Of a DNA stretch of 64,000 nt, positions 1 to 7,082 are shown piece after piece. A model generated the notes under the pieces. That model was not told the DNA's origin. It searched no databases and was given only the letters and a program-made list of their open reading frames with translations. The translations under genes and the position numbers were made by a program. Every line of letters starts with the position of its first letter. The first letter of the stretch is position 1. This DNA comes from Bacteroidota bacterium (lineage in GTDB: Bacteria > Bacteroidota > Bacteroidia > Cytophagales > Cyclobacteriaceae), in assembly GCA_023417785.1 (NCBI GenBank), contig JAEZEH010000009.1, positions 1-64,000 on the forward strand, written 5' to 3'.

Positions 1-191
1 TACTTCGGGCAGTTCCGGCATTGGTAACTTTTTGATGAAGATAAAAAATTGAATTCGCAAGCAAATAAGCAATCCATTTTGAGTTTGCGGAGCAGGACAA
101 ATTCTGGTCCCTTCTTCGTGATGTAAGGTTGCCCGGTTGTTAGTCTGCGGGGTGAAAATGCAATTGCCGATATTCCGAATCAACCATTTGT

Positions 192-1703
192 ATGACAAGG
201 AATTTATTGCACTTTATTCCGGCGTATTGGTGTGGCATTTCTGTCCGACTGCAAATCTTGCTTTTATTAGCGACAACGGTTAGCAGTTGCCACCATTTCT
301 CCGGTAACACCTTTTCCGGGGATGTACCATCCTCAGCCGATGTACAGAAAATTGCGTTGATCGATTCGAGCTCCGCACATTTTGACAGTCTTCGGAACGG
401 TGCTCTCGTTCATCGGTTCTATTATCAACACCATTTTATACCAATTTGGTGGGAGCACACGAAGCCTTCGGCAAGAGCGGACTCGATGTTAAGCCTTATC
501 CGTTCAATCAGGGAATACGGATTATTGCCTCATCATTATCACTCGAAAGAATTGAATACAATTCTTTATGATTCCGCTTTCGAAGATGACGATACCATTC
601 GCAAGACGGATATGCTTTTCACTGATGCATTCATATCAATTTTCAAAGATCTTAAATACGGGAGAATGGCGTTTGATGAAATGCCAGACAGTATTCGTTA
701 CGAAGCAGATTCGATAGCGGTATCACATTTGAAACGCAGTATAAAGACGGGTGAGATAAGGAGCGTCCTTGAAGAACACGAGCCTCTTCACACGCAGTAC
801 ACTATGTTAAAACAGGAATTACGAAGAGTTCTGCGTAGCGATTCGTTATACAGCGATATGTTGTGGCGCGGAGATATTATTGATTCGACGGAGGCTGGAT
901 CACAAATTCTGGCGCTGGAAATCAATATGGATCGATGGAGAAGAGAAACGTCAATCACCGGAAGGCATATTTTGGTCAATATTCCAGGCTGCTATCTTGA
1001 GCTGACGGAAAATGACTCTGTAAGTTTTCAGTCGCGGGTAATCGTGGGTACGGGTAAAAATCAGACACCTGTTCTCGACGGGTTGATACGATCGTTCATC
1101 ATATATCCATACTGGAATGTTCCCAGAAGTATCGCGGTTAATGAAATACTTCCGCAGGTGAAGAGGGACAGTTTGTATTTAAGGAATCATCACTATGAGA
1201 TTATCAATACTGCAGGGGAAGTAGTTGTCCCTGATTCAATAAACTGGAACGTATTGCATCGAAATAATTTTCCATACACGATTCGGCAGAAGGAGGGGTT
1301 ACATAACGCATTAGGCCTGATCAAATTCTGGTTCCACAACCCGTATGCGGTCTTCCTTCATGATACAAACGCAAGGTTATTGTTCGAAAGAAAGAAACGT
1401 GCACTAAGTCACGGATGCGTTCGGGTCGAAAGAGCCATGGAGCTTGGGCGATATCTCGTCAAAGGTAACGACGTTGTTTCTCCTGAAGACCTGGATCAGT
1501 ATCTTGAATTTGAGAAACAATTAACGATACGCGTAACGGAACCTATACCCGTGCACTTGCGGTACCTTACCTGTGCGTGGCGCAGCGGAGCCGTGGAATA
1601 CTATGACGATATCTATGGGGAGGACAAGGTAGCCTTTGAGCGAATCTACCGCAAATCAGTCGTTGAAGACGAGATGTTGCTGGCGCAAACCGGAAGTAAC
1701 TGA
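192..1703 (+). CDS. L,D-transpeptidase (YkuD/YcbB type), predicted lipoprotein
   Basis: Predicted murein L,D-transpeptidase that forms 3-3 cross-links or attaches partners to peptidoglycan. The 503-residue protein has a hydrophobic N-terminal segment ending in a lipobox-like TVSSC (Cys33), so it is probably a periplasm-facing lipoprotein. Residues about 65-240 fit the scaffold domain seen in YcbB-like enzymes. The YkuD catalytic domain follows (about 260-440), with the signature SHGCVR at 406-411 and Cys409 as nucleophile. The first Met is used because the signal segment begins shortly after it. The gene stands alone; the tRNA island follows on the other strand. The family call is firm, the exact cross-linking role is inferred. 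Confidence 0.9.
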   Translation: MTRNLLHFIPAYWCGISVRLQILLLLATTVSSCHHFSGNTFSGDVPSSADVQKIALIDSSSAHFDSLRNGALVHRFYYQHHFIPIWWEHTKPSARADSMLSLIRSIREYGLLPHHYHSKELNTILYDSAFEDDDTIRKTDMLFTDAFISIFKDLKYGRMAFDEMPDSIRYEADSIAVSHLKRSIKTGEIRSVLEEHEPLHTQYTMLKQELRRVLRSDSLYSDMLWRGDIIDSTEAGSQILALEINMDRWRRETSITGRHILVNIPGCYLELTENDSVSFQSRVIVGTGKNQTPVLDGLIRSFIIYPYWNVPRSIAVNEILPQVKRDSLYLRNHHYEIINTAGEVVVPDSINWNVLHRNNFPYTIRQKEGLHNALGLIKFWFHNPYAVFLHDTNARLLFERKKRALSHGCVRVERAMELGRYLVKGNDVVSPEDLDQYLEFEKQLTIRVTEPIPVHLRYLTCAWRSGAVEYYDDIYGEDKVAFERIYRKSVVEDEMLLAQTGSN

Positions 1704-2062
1704 TGGGCCTGTTTTCCTAACTAAAGAGTTTGCTCCCGCCGTCGCGAAATCAGGGAGTAAGTACTGCTTCTGTATTGTGTAAGTATCAGCTAATCATAGT
1801 CGCGCCGGATTTCTGCCAGTATTGGCCCGGTGATAATCCGGGTCTGGGAATTTGTATGTCGAATATGACCGGCGCATGTCCGTTACGATTTCGGAATAAC
1901 ACCGCGGCAATTATACTTACCTGATACTTAAGCACCGCTTACAATAAATATATAGCTTACAGGGGAGGTACCGCCGTTGAAGTGTTTGTAGTCTTTATCC
2001 TCAAAGCAAAGAAGACCGTGTCAACCAATCGGGAATTTGAAATCCGGAATCTGAAATCCGAA
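1704..2062. other. Intergenic stretch without a recognisable gene
   Basis: No open frame here has family features or a plausible start. The right end, from about 2027, holds short repeated words of the type GAAATCCGGAATCTGAAATC that run directly into the tRNA-Leu fragment. Otherwise nothing supportable is seen. Confidence 0.5.
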
Positions 2063-2066
2063 ATCG
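2027..2066. repeat. Short GAAATC(C/T)GAAATC-type tandem words
   Basis: The stretch is built of imperfect iterations of GAATTTGAAATCCG / GAATCTGAAATCCG. Very similar words recur at about 63093-63147 next to the last gene of the window. Both copies are intergenic, which suggests a dispersed low-complexity repeat family. Function unknown. Confidence 0.5.
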
Positions 2067-2113
2067 TAGTGTACCCCGGGCGGGACTTGAACCCGCACGA
2101 CTATTACTAGCCA
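2063..2113. repeat. 51-bp direct repeat, copy A (tRNA-Leu 3' part)
   Basis: Identical over 51 bp to 2427-2477. It covers the T arm, variable arm and acceptor 3' side of tRNA-Leu plus nine flanking bases outside the tRNA, so the repeat was copied as DNA and not only as mature tRNA sequence. Confidence 0.9.
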
Positions 2114-2139
2114 TCCCGATTAGGATCGGGACGTGTCTA
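2072..2139 (-). pseudogene. Broken tRNA-Leu copy, 3' part, anticodon arm replaced by a palindrome
   Basis: On the minus strand this begins with the eight bases TAGACACG, as in the end of the tRNA-Leu D arm. It continues into the palindrome TCCCGAT-N4-ATCGGGA (2114-2131) and then matches the intact tRNA-Leu perfectly from TGGCTAG to the 3' end. The 5' acceptor strand and most of the D arm are missing. The stop codon of the GIY-YIG relic lies inside the palindrome, so the nuclease frame runs into this tRNA fragment. It cannot fold as a functional tRNA. Confidence 0.8.
2114..2131. repeat. Palindrome TCCCGAT-tagg-ATCGGGA
   Basis: A 7-bp perfect inverted repeat with a 4-base loop. It occupies the position of the anticodon arm in the tRNA-Leu 3' fragment. 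The same stem with another loop occurs at 2609-2626. Confidence 0.9.
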
Positions 2140-2389
2140 TAGAATTTGAAGAATTAATGAGTTTTAAAATAAAAGCCCGGCTTTTCATTGACTTGAGATA
2201 CCTTTCTCTTTGGATAGCCTCAATCTCCGACGGGAAAGATTCCTGATAAACCTTTTTCCAGGGTCTGTAGTTTCGAGTTGCCTTGACCTTGCCGGAACCG
2301 TGTGCAATTAATCGCTGATCTGGATCAGCTGAGTATCCAATGTAGAACCTGCCAGTCTTTTCAGACTGTAGAACATAAACCTAAAACAT
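2120..2389 (-). pseudogene. GIY-YIG (URI-type) endonuclease, nonsense at codon 3
   Basis: Reading the minus strand from ATG at 2389 gives Met-Phe-stop, and then an uninterrupted 86-codon frame with clear features of the small GIY-YIG endonucleases: VYVLQSEKTGRFYIGYS near the start, an AHGSGKVKATRNYRPW segment, and the typical ERYLKSMKSR near the end. Relatives begin M-F/Y-Y-V-Y-V-L, so the TAG at 2383-2381 most likely replaced a Tyr codon. No other good start restores the GIY strand. Its last codons and stop lie in the palindrome and tRNA-Leu fragment at 2114-2139. It has the length usual for the family (about 89 codons) apart from the early stop. Too short and interrupted for ordinary gene callers. 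Confidence 0.8.
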
Positions 2390-2426
2390 AACAGCTAACG
2401 CTTAAAAATACTTTTGAGCAAAACTG

Positions 2427-2477
2427 ATCGTAGTGTACCCCGGGCGGGACTTGAACCCGCACGACTATTACTAGCCA
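2427..2477. repeat. 51-bp direct repeat, copy B (inside intact tRNA-Leu)
   Basis: Partner of 2063-2113, identical over the whole length; it includes bases beyond the tRNA 3' end. Confidence 0.9.
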
Positions 2478-2521
2478 CAGGATTTTAAGTCCTGCGTGTC
2501 TACCAATTCCACCACCAGGGC
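2436..2521 (-). tRNA. tRNA-Leu(UAA)
   Basis: The 86-nt minus-strand sequence folds as a class II tRNA. The acceptor stem starts GCCCTGG and closes with CCGGGGT. The anticodon stem is CAGGA/TCCTG around loop CTTAAAA, giving anticodon TAA. A long variable arm (GGCTAGTAATAGTC) and the T loop GGTTCAAGTCC follow. The CCA end is not encoded. It is the only complete tRNA-Leu in the window and lies between two broken copies of itself. The intact stems suggest it is functional. Confidence 0.93.
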
Positions 2522-2600
2522 AGGTGCATGTTTATCAAAATAGGAAAAAAGAACCTCCCGTCCTTTCGTAAGAGAACCAATTCCCCAAAGGGCGATAATC

Positions 2601-2653
2601 ACTAGCCATCCCGATCTGAATCGGGACCTGTCTACCAATTCCACCACCAGGGC
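2601..2653 (-). pseudogene. Broken tRNA-Leu copy, 5' part, anticodon arm replaced by a palindrome
   Basis: On the minus strand the first 25 bases equal the 5' end of the intact tRNA-Leu, through the D arm to TAGACA. Where the anticodon arm should follow there is the palindrome TCCCGAT-N4-ATCGGGA (2609-2626), then TGGCTAGTG, which starts like the variable arm and soon loses similarity. The T arm and 3' acceptor strand are missing. Together with the 3' fragment at 2072-2139 it would make one tRNA-Leu with a palindrome in place of the anticodon arm. Confidence 0.75.
2609..2626. repeat. Palindrome TCCCGAT-ctga-ATCGGGA
   Basis: Same 7-bp stem as at 2114-2131 with a different 4-base loop, in the same position relative to the tRNA-Leu sequence. 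Confidence 0.9.
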
Positions 2654-2658
2654 AGGTG
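2629..2658. repeat. 30-bp direct repeat of the tRNA-Leu 5' end
   Basis: Identical to 2497-2526. It includes five bases (caggtg shared from the last tRNA base outward) upstream of the mature tRNA 5' end, so the duplication covers flanking DNA. Confidence 0.85.
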
Positions 2659-2753
2659 ATTCATTAAAAGGAAGAACAGCCCCGGAAGAGTTGTCCACCA
2701 AAACGGCCAGAAACAAAAAAGTGTGAGATGACCCACACTATTTTGTTTTTCTG

Positions 2754-2826
<73 letters not shown>

Positions 2827-2974
2827 TTACTCGTCCGGAACGGCCAGTATTCGTGGTTTGATTCCGAAAGGGACTGCAAATTTATAAGCGATTCGGTAAT
2901 TTCCAACACTTGACTAGTTCAGATACAGAAAATGTTTTCCATCAGATTTTTCCCGGAATTGGCTCCTCTGAAAT

Positions 2975-2999
2975 GAAAAAAAGCCGCTTATTCAGCGGC
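2975..2999 (-). terminator. Terminator of the desaturase gene at 3023
   Basis: On the minus strand GCCGCT-N5-AGCGGC is followed directly by a run of seven T, just beyond the stop codon of the minus-strand desaturase. Confidence 0.75.
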
Positions 3000-3022
3000 C
3001 GGGTGCTTCTAAAAGAGGAAGC

Positions 3023-3979
3023 CTAATGAACAAGCTCGCCCTTCTCATCTTTTGCGACCGCCTGTTGCTGCAGCTTCCTTAACTCAGCCGCATGGGCTTT
3101 GTTTCGCGAATATTTTATGTGATTCGGTACTCCTTTCAGGTCCCAGATCAGTCCGACTTTGGACATCGCTTTCAAAATGTAGTAGGTGATATCTACCTCC
3201 CACCAGAAAAATCCCTGCCTTGAGGAGACCTCGTAGTAATGGTGGTTATTATGCCATCCTTCACCCAGGGTGAGCAATGCAAGCCACAGGCTGTTTTTCG
3301 ACTCGTCGTTCGATTCATATCGTTGCGTCCCAAACTTGTGCATAATGGAATTGATACTGAATGTACCATGGTAAAGTACTACTGTGCTAAGGAAGAATCC
3401 AATGAAAAGCGAAGAGAAACCAGCTGATGTAAACATCGCCAAAACGGTTCCGCCGTTGACAATACCCCCCAGTGCCATTACAACCATCGCCAGCGCGACG
3501 GGAGGAACCAGGTAATACTTGTTCAGCCATACCAACTCAGGATATTTGGAATAATCACCAATGGTTTTGTAGTCTGTTTCCTTGAAGTCGGGGCCTACAA
3601 TCCAGCCAATGTGGGAATACCAGAACCCATAAATTTTCATCGAGTGGGGATCGGCAGGAGTATCGCTGTGGCGATGGTGGTGACGATGGTGAGCGGCCCA
3701 CCAGAGCGCACCTTTCTGTGCGGATGTCTGCGCCAAAAAGGCAATGACAAATTGAAAAAAGCGTGATGTTTTATACGACTTGTGGGCAAAGTATCGATGG
3801 TAACCGCCGGTGACCCAGAACATCCGGAATACATACAAAACAGCGCAAAGAATCCAATCGAAGAGCGTAGCCCCCGTAAATAGTGCCCCCAAAGGAAGTA
3901 GGTGAACTACTGCGAAAGCGATTTCCTGTTTGAGGATTGGCTTGCGTCGGGCTTCTGGCGTAAGGGAAGTAGCGGACAT
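3023..3979 (-). CDS. Acyl-CoA / fatty acid desaturase (delta-9 type)
   Basis: Membrane-bound di-iron desaturase that should introduce a cis double bond into acyl chains, using oxygen and an electron donor not encoded nearby. All three histidine boxes are present: HRYFAH at 61-66, HHRHHH at 97-102 within an HRHSD context, and HNNHH at 243-247. Several hydrophobic segments (about 25-55, 70-90, 155-205) give the family's usual four-helix topology. Length 318 fits. The divergent neighbour is an ECF sigma factor and a second desaturase lies beyond it. Substrate and regiospecificity are inferred from the family. Confidence 0.9.
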   Translation of the reverse strand: MSATSLTPEARRKPILKQEIAFAVVHLLPLGALFTGATLFDWILCAVLYVFRMFWVTGGYHRYFAHKSYKTSRFFQFVIAFLAQTSAQKGALWWAAHHRHHHRHSDTPADPHSMKIYGFWYSHIGWIVGPDFKETDYKTIGDYSKYPELVWLNKYYLVPPVALAMVVMALGGIVNGGTVLAMFTSAGFSSLFIGFFLSTVVLYHGTFSINSIMHKFGTQRYESNDESKNSLWLALLTLGEGWHNNHHYYEVSSRQGFFWWEVDITYYILKAMSKVGLIWDLKGVPNHIKYSRNKAHAAELRKLQQQAVAKDEKGELVH

Positions 3980-4184
3980 GAGCGTGCTTCTTGTAATGAT
4001 GAAATTAGCGAGTTAAAAATGATGTCGCGGGTTCGATCTGTGAACACAAAGGTAACGCATAACGTTCAAAACGCATCCCCGGCTTTTTTTGATTTTTGTC
4101 ATACTCGATTGGCTTACAAACAACTGTATGGTTGCTGAAATAATAATCCAATTGTTGGCACATGGATTTTAATTCCTTTAGCAG

Positions 4185-4192
4185 TATCTTTG
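4185..4192 (+). promoter_or_regulatory. Putative -7 box TATCTTTG of the ECF sigma gene
   Basis: Matches the Bacteroidota TAnnTTTG -7 consensus, 13 bp before the sigma factor ATG. The -33 element is weak. Transcription would start only a few bases before the coding region. Confidence 0.4.
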
Positions 4193-4205
4193 CTTCTTCT
4201 CAAAA

Positions 4206-4790
4206 ATGGATCATACGCAAACCATCATATTATACCAGCCGATGTTAAGGAATATCGCTTACAATCTGGTAAGGTGTAAGCAGGACGCGGAAGACATCGT
4301 GCAGGAGACGTTTATAAAATGGTTGAGCGCAGAGCACCATAAGATCGAGAATCCGCGTGCTTACTTGATCAAAGCAGTTACCAATAACTGTATCAACCAC
4401 CTCAATTCATTTAATCGCAAAAAGGTTGAATATCTTGATAACGTATCGGAAGCGTTTCTGAAGTTTAAGGAAACCAATCTCTCTCATCTTGATCTTGATT
4501 TCGACATTTCGAAAGCGCTTCAGATGGTGAGCCACAAGCTGGAGCCACTTGAGCGCGCTGTGTACATCCTCAAAGAAGTGTTTGATTTCGATTACGATGC
4601 GCTACAGGAAACGCTAAACAAGAAGAAAGACCACTGCCGTCAATTGCTTTGCCGTGCAAGGAAGAAGATAAACGAAGAAACGTCGCGAATTTCGTTCCCC
4701 AGCCCCTCCAGCCTGATTGAAAGCTTCCGCAACGCCTGCGATATGGGTAATCCCGCCGGCCTTATCCAGGAACTCAAAAAAGATATTTGA
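4206..4790 (+). CDS. ECF-type RNA polymerase sigma factor (SigJ/ECF41-like)
   Basis: Alternative sigma factor of the extracytoplasmic-function class. Region 2 lies at about 8-75, with CKQDAEDIVQETFIKWL as the core-binding part. Region 4 (about 105-165) ends in KDHCRQLLCRARKKI as recognition helix. Residues 166-194 (LIESFRNACDMGNPAGLIQ) resemble the first helix of the SnoaL-like domain that ECF41/SigJ proteins carry, but the protein stops there. No anti-sigma gene is adjacent. The next gene downstream is a desaturase preceded by a TGTCACA motif, which fits an ECF41-type target promoter. The sigma class is firm; the ECF41 assignment is inference. Confidence 0.85.
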   Translation: MDHTQTIILYQPMLRNIAYNLVRCKQDAEDIVQETFIKWLSAEHHKIENPRAYLIKAVTNNCINHLNSFNRKKVEYLDNVSEAFLKFKETNLSHLDLDFDISKALQMVSHKLEPLERAVYILKEVFDFDYDALQETLNKKKDHCRQLLCRARKKINEETSRISFPSPSSLIESFRNACDMGNPAGLIQELKKDI

Positions 4791-4807
4791 AAAATTTTTC
4801 CCATTTC

Positions 4808-4834
4808 TGTCACAAAAGCAGGGCGACGTTGTCT
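4808..4834 (+). promoter_or_regulatory. Putative ECF41-type promoter before desaturase 2
   Basis: TGTCACA (4808-4814) is followed after 15 bases by TGTCT (4830-4834), 60 bp ahead of the desaturase start and just after the sigma gene. ECF41 factors are known to use TGTCACA at -35 with a CGTC-like -10 about 16 bp on. The spacing and -10 here are close but not identical. Confidence 0.45.
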
Positions 4835-4894
4835 TGCAAGAACGTGGTCGTGTAAGGGCCCGTGATTAAATCCTAAATTGTAAACCTGATTTTC

Positions 4895-5671
4895 ATGGAA
4901 GTCATCTTGATTTTTTTCATAGCGCACTGGTATCTGTCGCTATTTTTCCAAACATTTTTTCTGCATAGGTATGCTGCCCATAAGGCATTTACTATGGGCA
5001 AGGGAACCGAGAAAGTGTTCTATATCCTCACCTGGATATTCCAGGGATCCAACTATTTAAGCCCGTACGGTTACGGCGTAATGCACCGCATGCACCACGC
5101 GTATGCCGACACGGAAAACGATCCACATTCGCCCACCTACGACGAAACGATCTGGAACATGATGTGGAAGACAAAAACGATCTATTCGGCCATTGCCAAC
5201 CATCGTATCGAAGTAGACAAGCGGTTTACGGAAGGCGTTCCCAACTGGGTGGCGTTTGATAAGTTCGCCCGCTCATGGCCGTCACGGATTTTCTGGGGTG
5301 GTGTTTATATCGCGATGTACGTGATCTTCGTACCTGCGGGTGCATGGTATCTTTGGGCGTTGTTGCCTATTCAGTTTCTGATGAGTCCGATCCACGGAGC
5401 GATTATCAACTGGTTTGCGCACAAGTATGGTTACAGAAACTTTGAAGTACGCGATACATCCAAGAATTTCCTGCCCGTCGATTTTCTTATGATGGGAGAA
5501 AGCTATCATAATAATCACCACAAACACGGTTCCCGCGCCAATTTCGGAGGAATCCGGTGGCATGAGATCGACCCGACCTATCAGGTTATCAAACTGCTCG
5601 ATAAGATGAACATCATCCAGTTGACAAAGCACCGGGAGATGAAGGTCGAATCCGTCAAGAAGGCGGCATAG
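4895..5671 (+). CDS. Acyl-CoA desaturase, short form
   Basis: Second membrane desaturase of the window, only 258 residues. It has the histidine boxes HRYAAH (24-29), HRMHH (64-68, followed by AYADTENDPHSP) and HNNHH (205-209), plus a NWFAHKYGYRNF segment before the third box. Hydrophobic stretches at about 3-22, 40-52 and 130-165 anchor it in the membrane. It is only distantly similar to the desaturase at 3023-3979. It lies 104 bp downstream of the ECF sigma gene, on the same strand, behind a possible ECF promoter. Function in membrane lipid unsaturation is inferred from the family. Confidence 0.88.
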   Translation: MEVILIFFIAHWYLSLFFQTFFLHRYAAHKAFTMGKGTEKVFYILTWIFQGSNYLSPYGYGVMHRMHHAYADTENDPHSPTYDETIWNMMWKTKTIYSAIANHRIEVDKRFTEGVPNWVAFDKFARSWPSRIFWGGVYIAMYVIFVPAGAWYLWALLPIQFLMSPIHGAIINWFAHKYGYRNFEVRDTSKNFLPVDFLMMGESYHNNHHKHGSRANFGGIRWHEIDPTYQVIKLLDKMNIIQLTKHREMKVESVKKAA

Positions 5672-5684
5672 CTAAAAAGACAGG

Positions 5685-5716
5685 AACCCTGGAATTTCTT
5701 CCGGGGTTTTTTGTTA
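5685..5716 (+). terminator. Terminator after desaturase 2
   Basis: AACCCTGG-N8-CCGGGGTT with one G-T pair, followed by a run of T, 14 bp after the stop codon. Confidence 0.75.
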
Positions 5717-5835
5717 TTTAAACGACGTAAAGCCCTCGATTCCAGCCGGGCATATGCGAAGTGAGGGAATTTTAGAGTAAATTCGCCTGGGTTATTCCCT
5801 CAACTTTTTCAACTGACATTTTAACTTTTGGACCA

Positions 5836-7050
5836 TTGACATTTCAGGATTTTAATTTCGACGAGAAACTTTTGGATGGCCTGATGGCCATGGGGTATAC
5901 AAAACCCACACCGATACAGGAGCAGGCAATTCCAATGATTCATTCCGGCCACGATATTGTTGCGTGCGCCCAAACCGGAACGGGGAAGACTGCTGCGTAT
6001 ATACTTCCCGTGCTCGACCGGATCGCGCGGACAGAACACCGCCACCTTAATACACTGGTTATTGCTCCGACCCGCGAGCTTGCCCAGCAGATTGATCAGC
6101 AAATTGAAGGATTTTCCTATTTTCTGGGGGTTAGTTCGATTCCAATATATGGCGGCGGTGATGGCGCGACCTGGGACATCCAGCGAAGGGCTCTTGAACA
6201 GGGTGCGGATATAATTATTGCCACTCCGGGGCGTCTGATTGCGCTGCTTGCGGCGGGAACTATCAAGTTCGATCACCTGCAGCATCTTATCCTCGATGAA
6301 GCGGATCGAATGCTTGACATGGGGTTTTACGACGATATCATCAAGATCATCAACTATCTTCCCAAGGATCGGCAGACGCTACTGTTTTCAGCAACGATGC
6401 CGCCGAAGATTCGAACGCTGGCAAACCGCATTCTTCGCGAGCCGAAGGAAATCAGCATTGCCATCGCCAAGCCTGCCGCGGGGATTGTGCAACAGGCCTA
6501 TATCGTTCACGAGTCGCAAAAGACAGAAGTTGTTAAGCACATCATGAATACGGTTCCGTGGAACAGTATGATCATCTTTGCGTCTACCAAGGAGATGGTA
6601 AAGAAACTTGATGGCGCCTTTCAACGCGCTCGCCTTCCGGCAAAAGCATTTCACTCGGATCTTGAACAAGCGGAACGCGAGCAGATTCTGCGCGCTTTCA
6701 AGAACAAGCAGTTAAGTATACTGATTGGTACCGACGTGTTATCTCGCGGTATTGATGTCGAGGGCATTAGTCTGGTTTTAAATTATGACGTGCCACCGGA
6801 TCCCGAAGATTATGTTCACAGAATCGGTAGGACAGCCCGCGCTGAAACAACCGGAACCGCGGTTACCCTGGTGAATGAAAGAGATCAGCGGAAACTCGAA
6901 TCAATCGAACGCCTGATAGGACAGCCGATTGAGAAGATGCCGCTGCCGGAACACGTAGGCCCGGGCCCGGCTTATACTCCCGGCGATAAAAAGAAGGACA
7001 GCTTCCGCAGAAGAAAACCCGGATCATTTAAAAAAGTAAAAAGGACCTGA
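5836..7050 (+). CDS. DEAD-box ATP-dependent RNA helicase (RhlE-like)
   Basis: ATP-dependent RNA unwinding enzyme of the DEAD family, acting in ribosome assembly or RNA turnover. Visible motifs in order: Q motif GYTKPTPIQEQAIP (about 20-33), Walker A AQTGTGKT (45-52), PTRELAQQ, TPGRL, DEAD (154-157), SAT, and HRIGRTAR near the end of the helicase domain. The C-terminus is basic (KKDSFRRRKPGSFKKVKR). The start is TTG at 5836: relatives begin MTF-DF, which is what follows here, while the next ATG would remove that conserved strand. The stop codon lies in the loop of a terminator hairpin. MutS is convergent downstream. Confidence 0.93.
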   Translation: MTFQDFNFDEKLLDGLMAMGYTKPTPIQEQAIPMIHSGHDIVACAQTGTGKTAAYILPVLDRIARTEHRHLNTLVIAPTRELAQQIDQQIEGFSYFLGVSSIPIYGGGDGATWDIQRRALEQGADIIIATPGRLIALLAAGTIKFDHLQHLILDEADRMLDMGFYDDIIKIINYLPKDRQTLLFSATMPPKIRTLANRILREPKEISIAIAKPAAGIVQQAYIVHESQKTEVVKHIMNTVPWNSMIIFASTKEMVKKLDGAFQRARLPAKAFHSDLEQAEREQILRAFKNKQLSILIGTDVLSRGIDVEGISLVLNYDVPPDPEDYVHRIGRTARAETTGTAVTLVNERDQRKLESIERLIGQPIEKMPLPEHVGPGPAYTPGDKKKDSFRRRKPGSFKKVKRT

Positions 7051-7061
7051 AAGGGTCCTTT
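7040..7061 (+). terminator. Terminator overlapping the helicase stop codon
   Basis: AAAGGACC-tgaaag-GGTCCTTT; the TGA stop of the helicase is in the loop. The following T tract is interrupted, so strength is uncertain. Confidence 0.6.
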
Positions 7062-7082
7062 GTCGTTCTTAACCGTTTGAGA

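Noticed and set aside
1..27. End of an upstream gene (short frame closing at TAA, position 25-27)
   Set aside because: Only eight codons are visible, not enough to support a gene call.
1730..1924. 64-codon open frame in the gap after the L,D-transpeptidase gene
   Set aside because: No signal, membrane or family pattern and no promoter; likely chance.
2471..2716. 81-codon minus-strand open frame across the tRNA-Leu copies
   Set aside because: It is the accidental translation of the tRNA-Leu sequences and their spacer; no protein family features.
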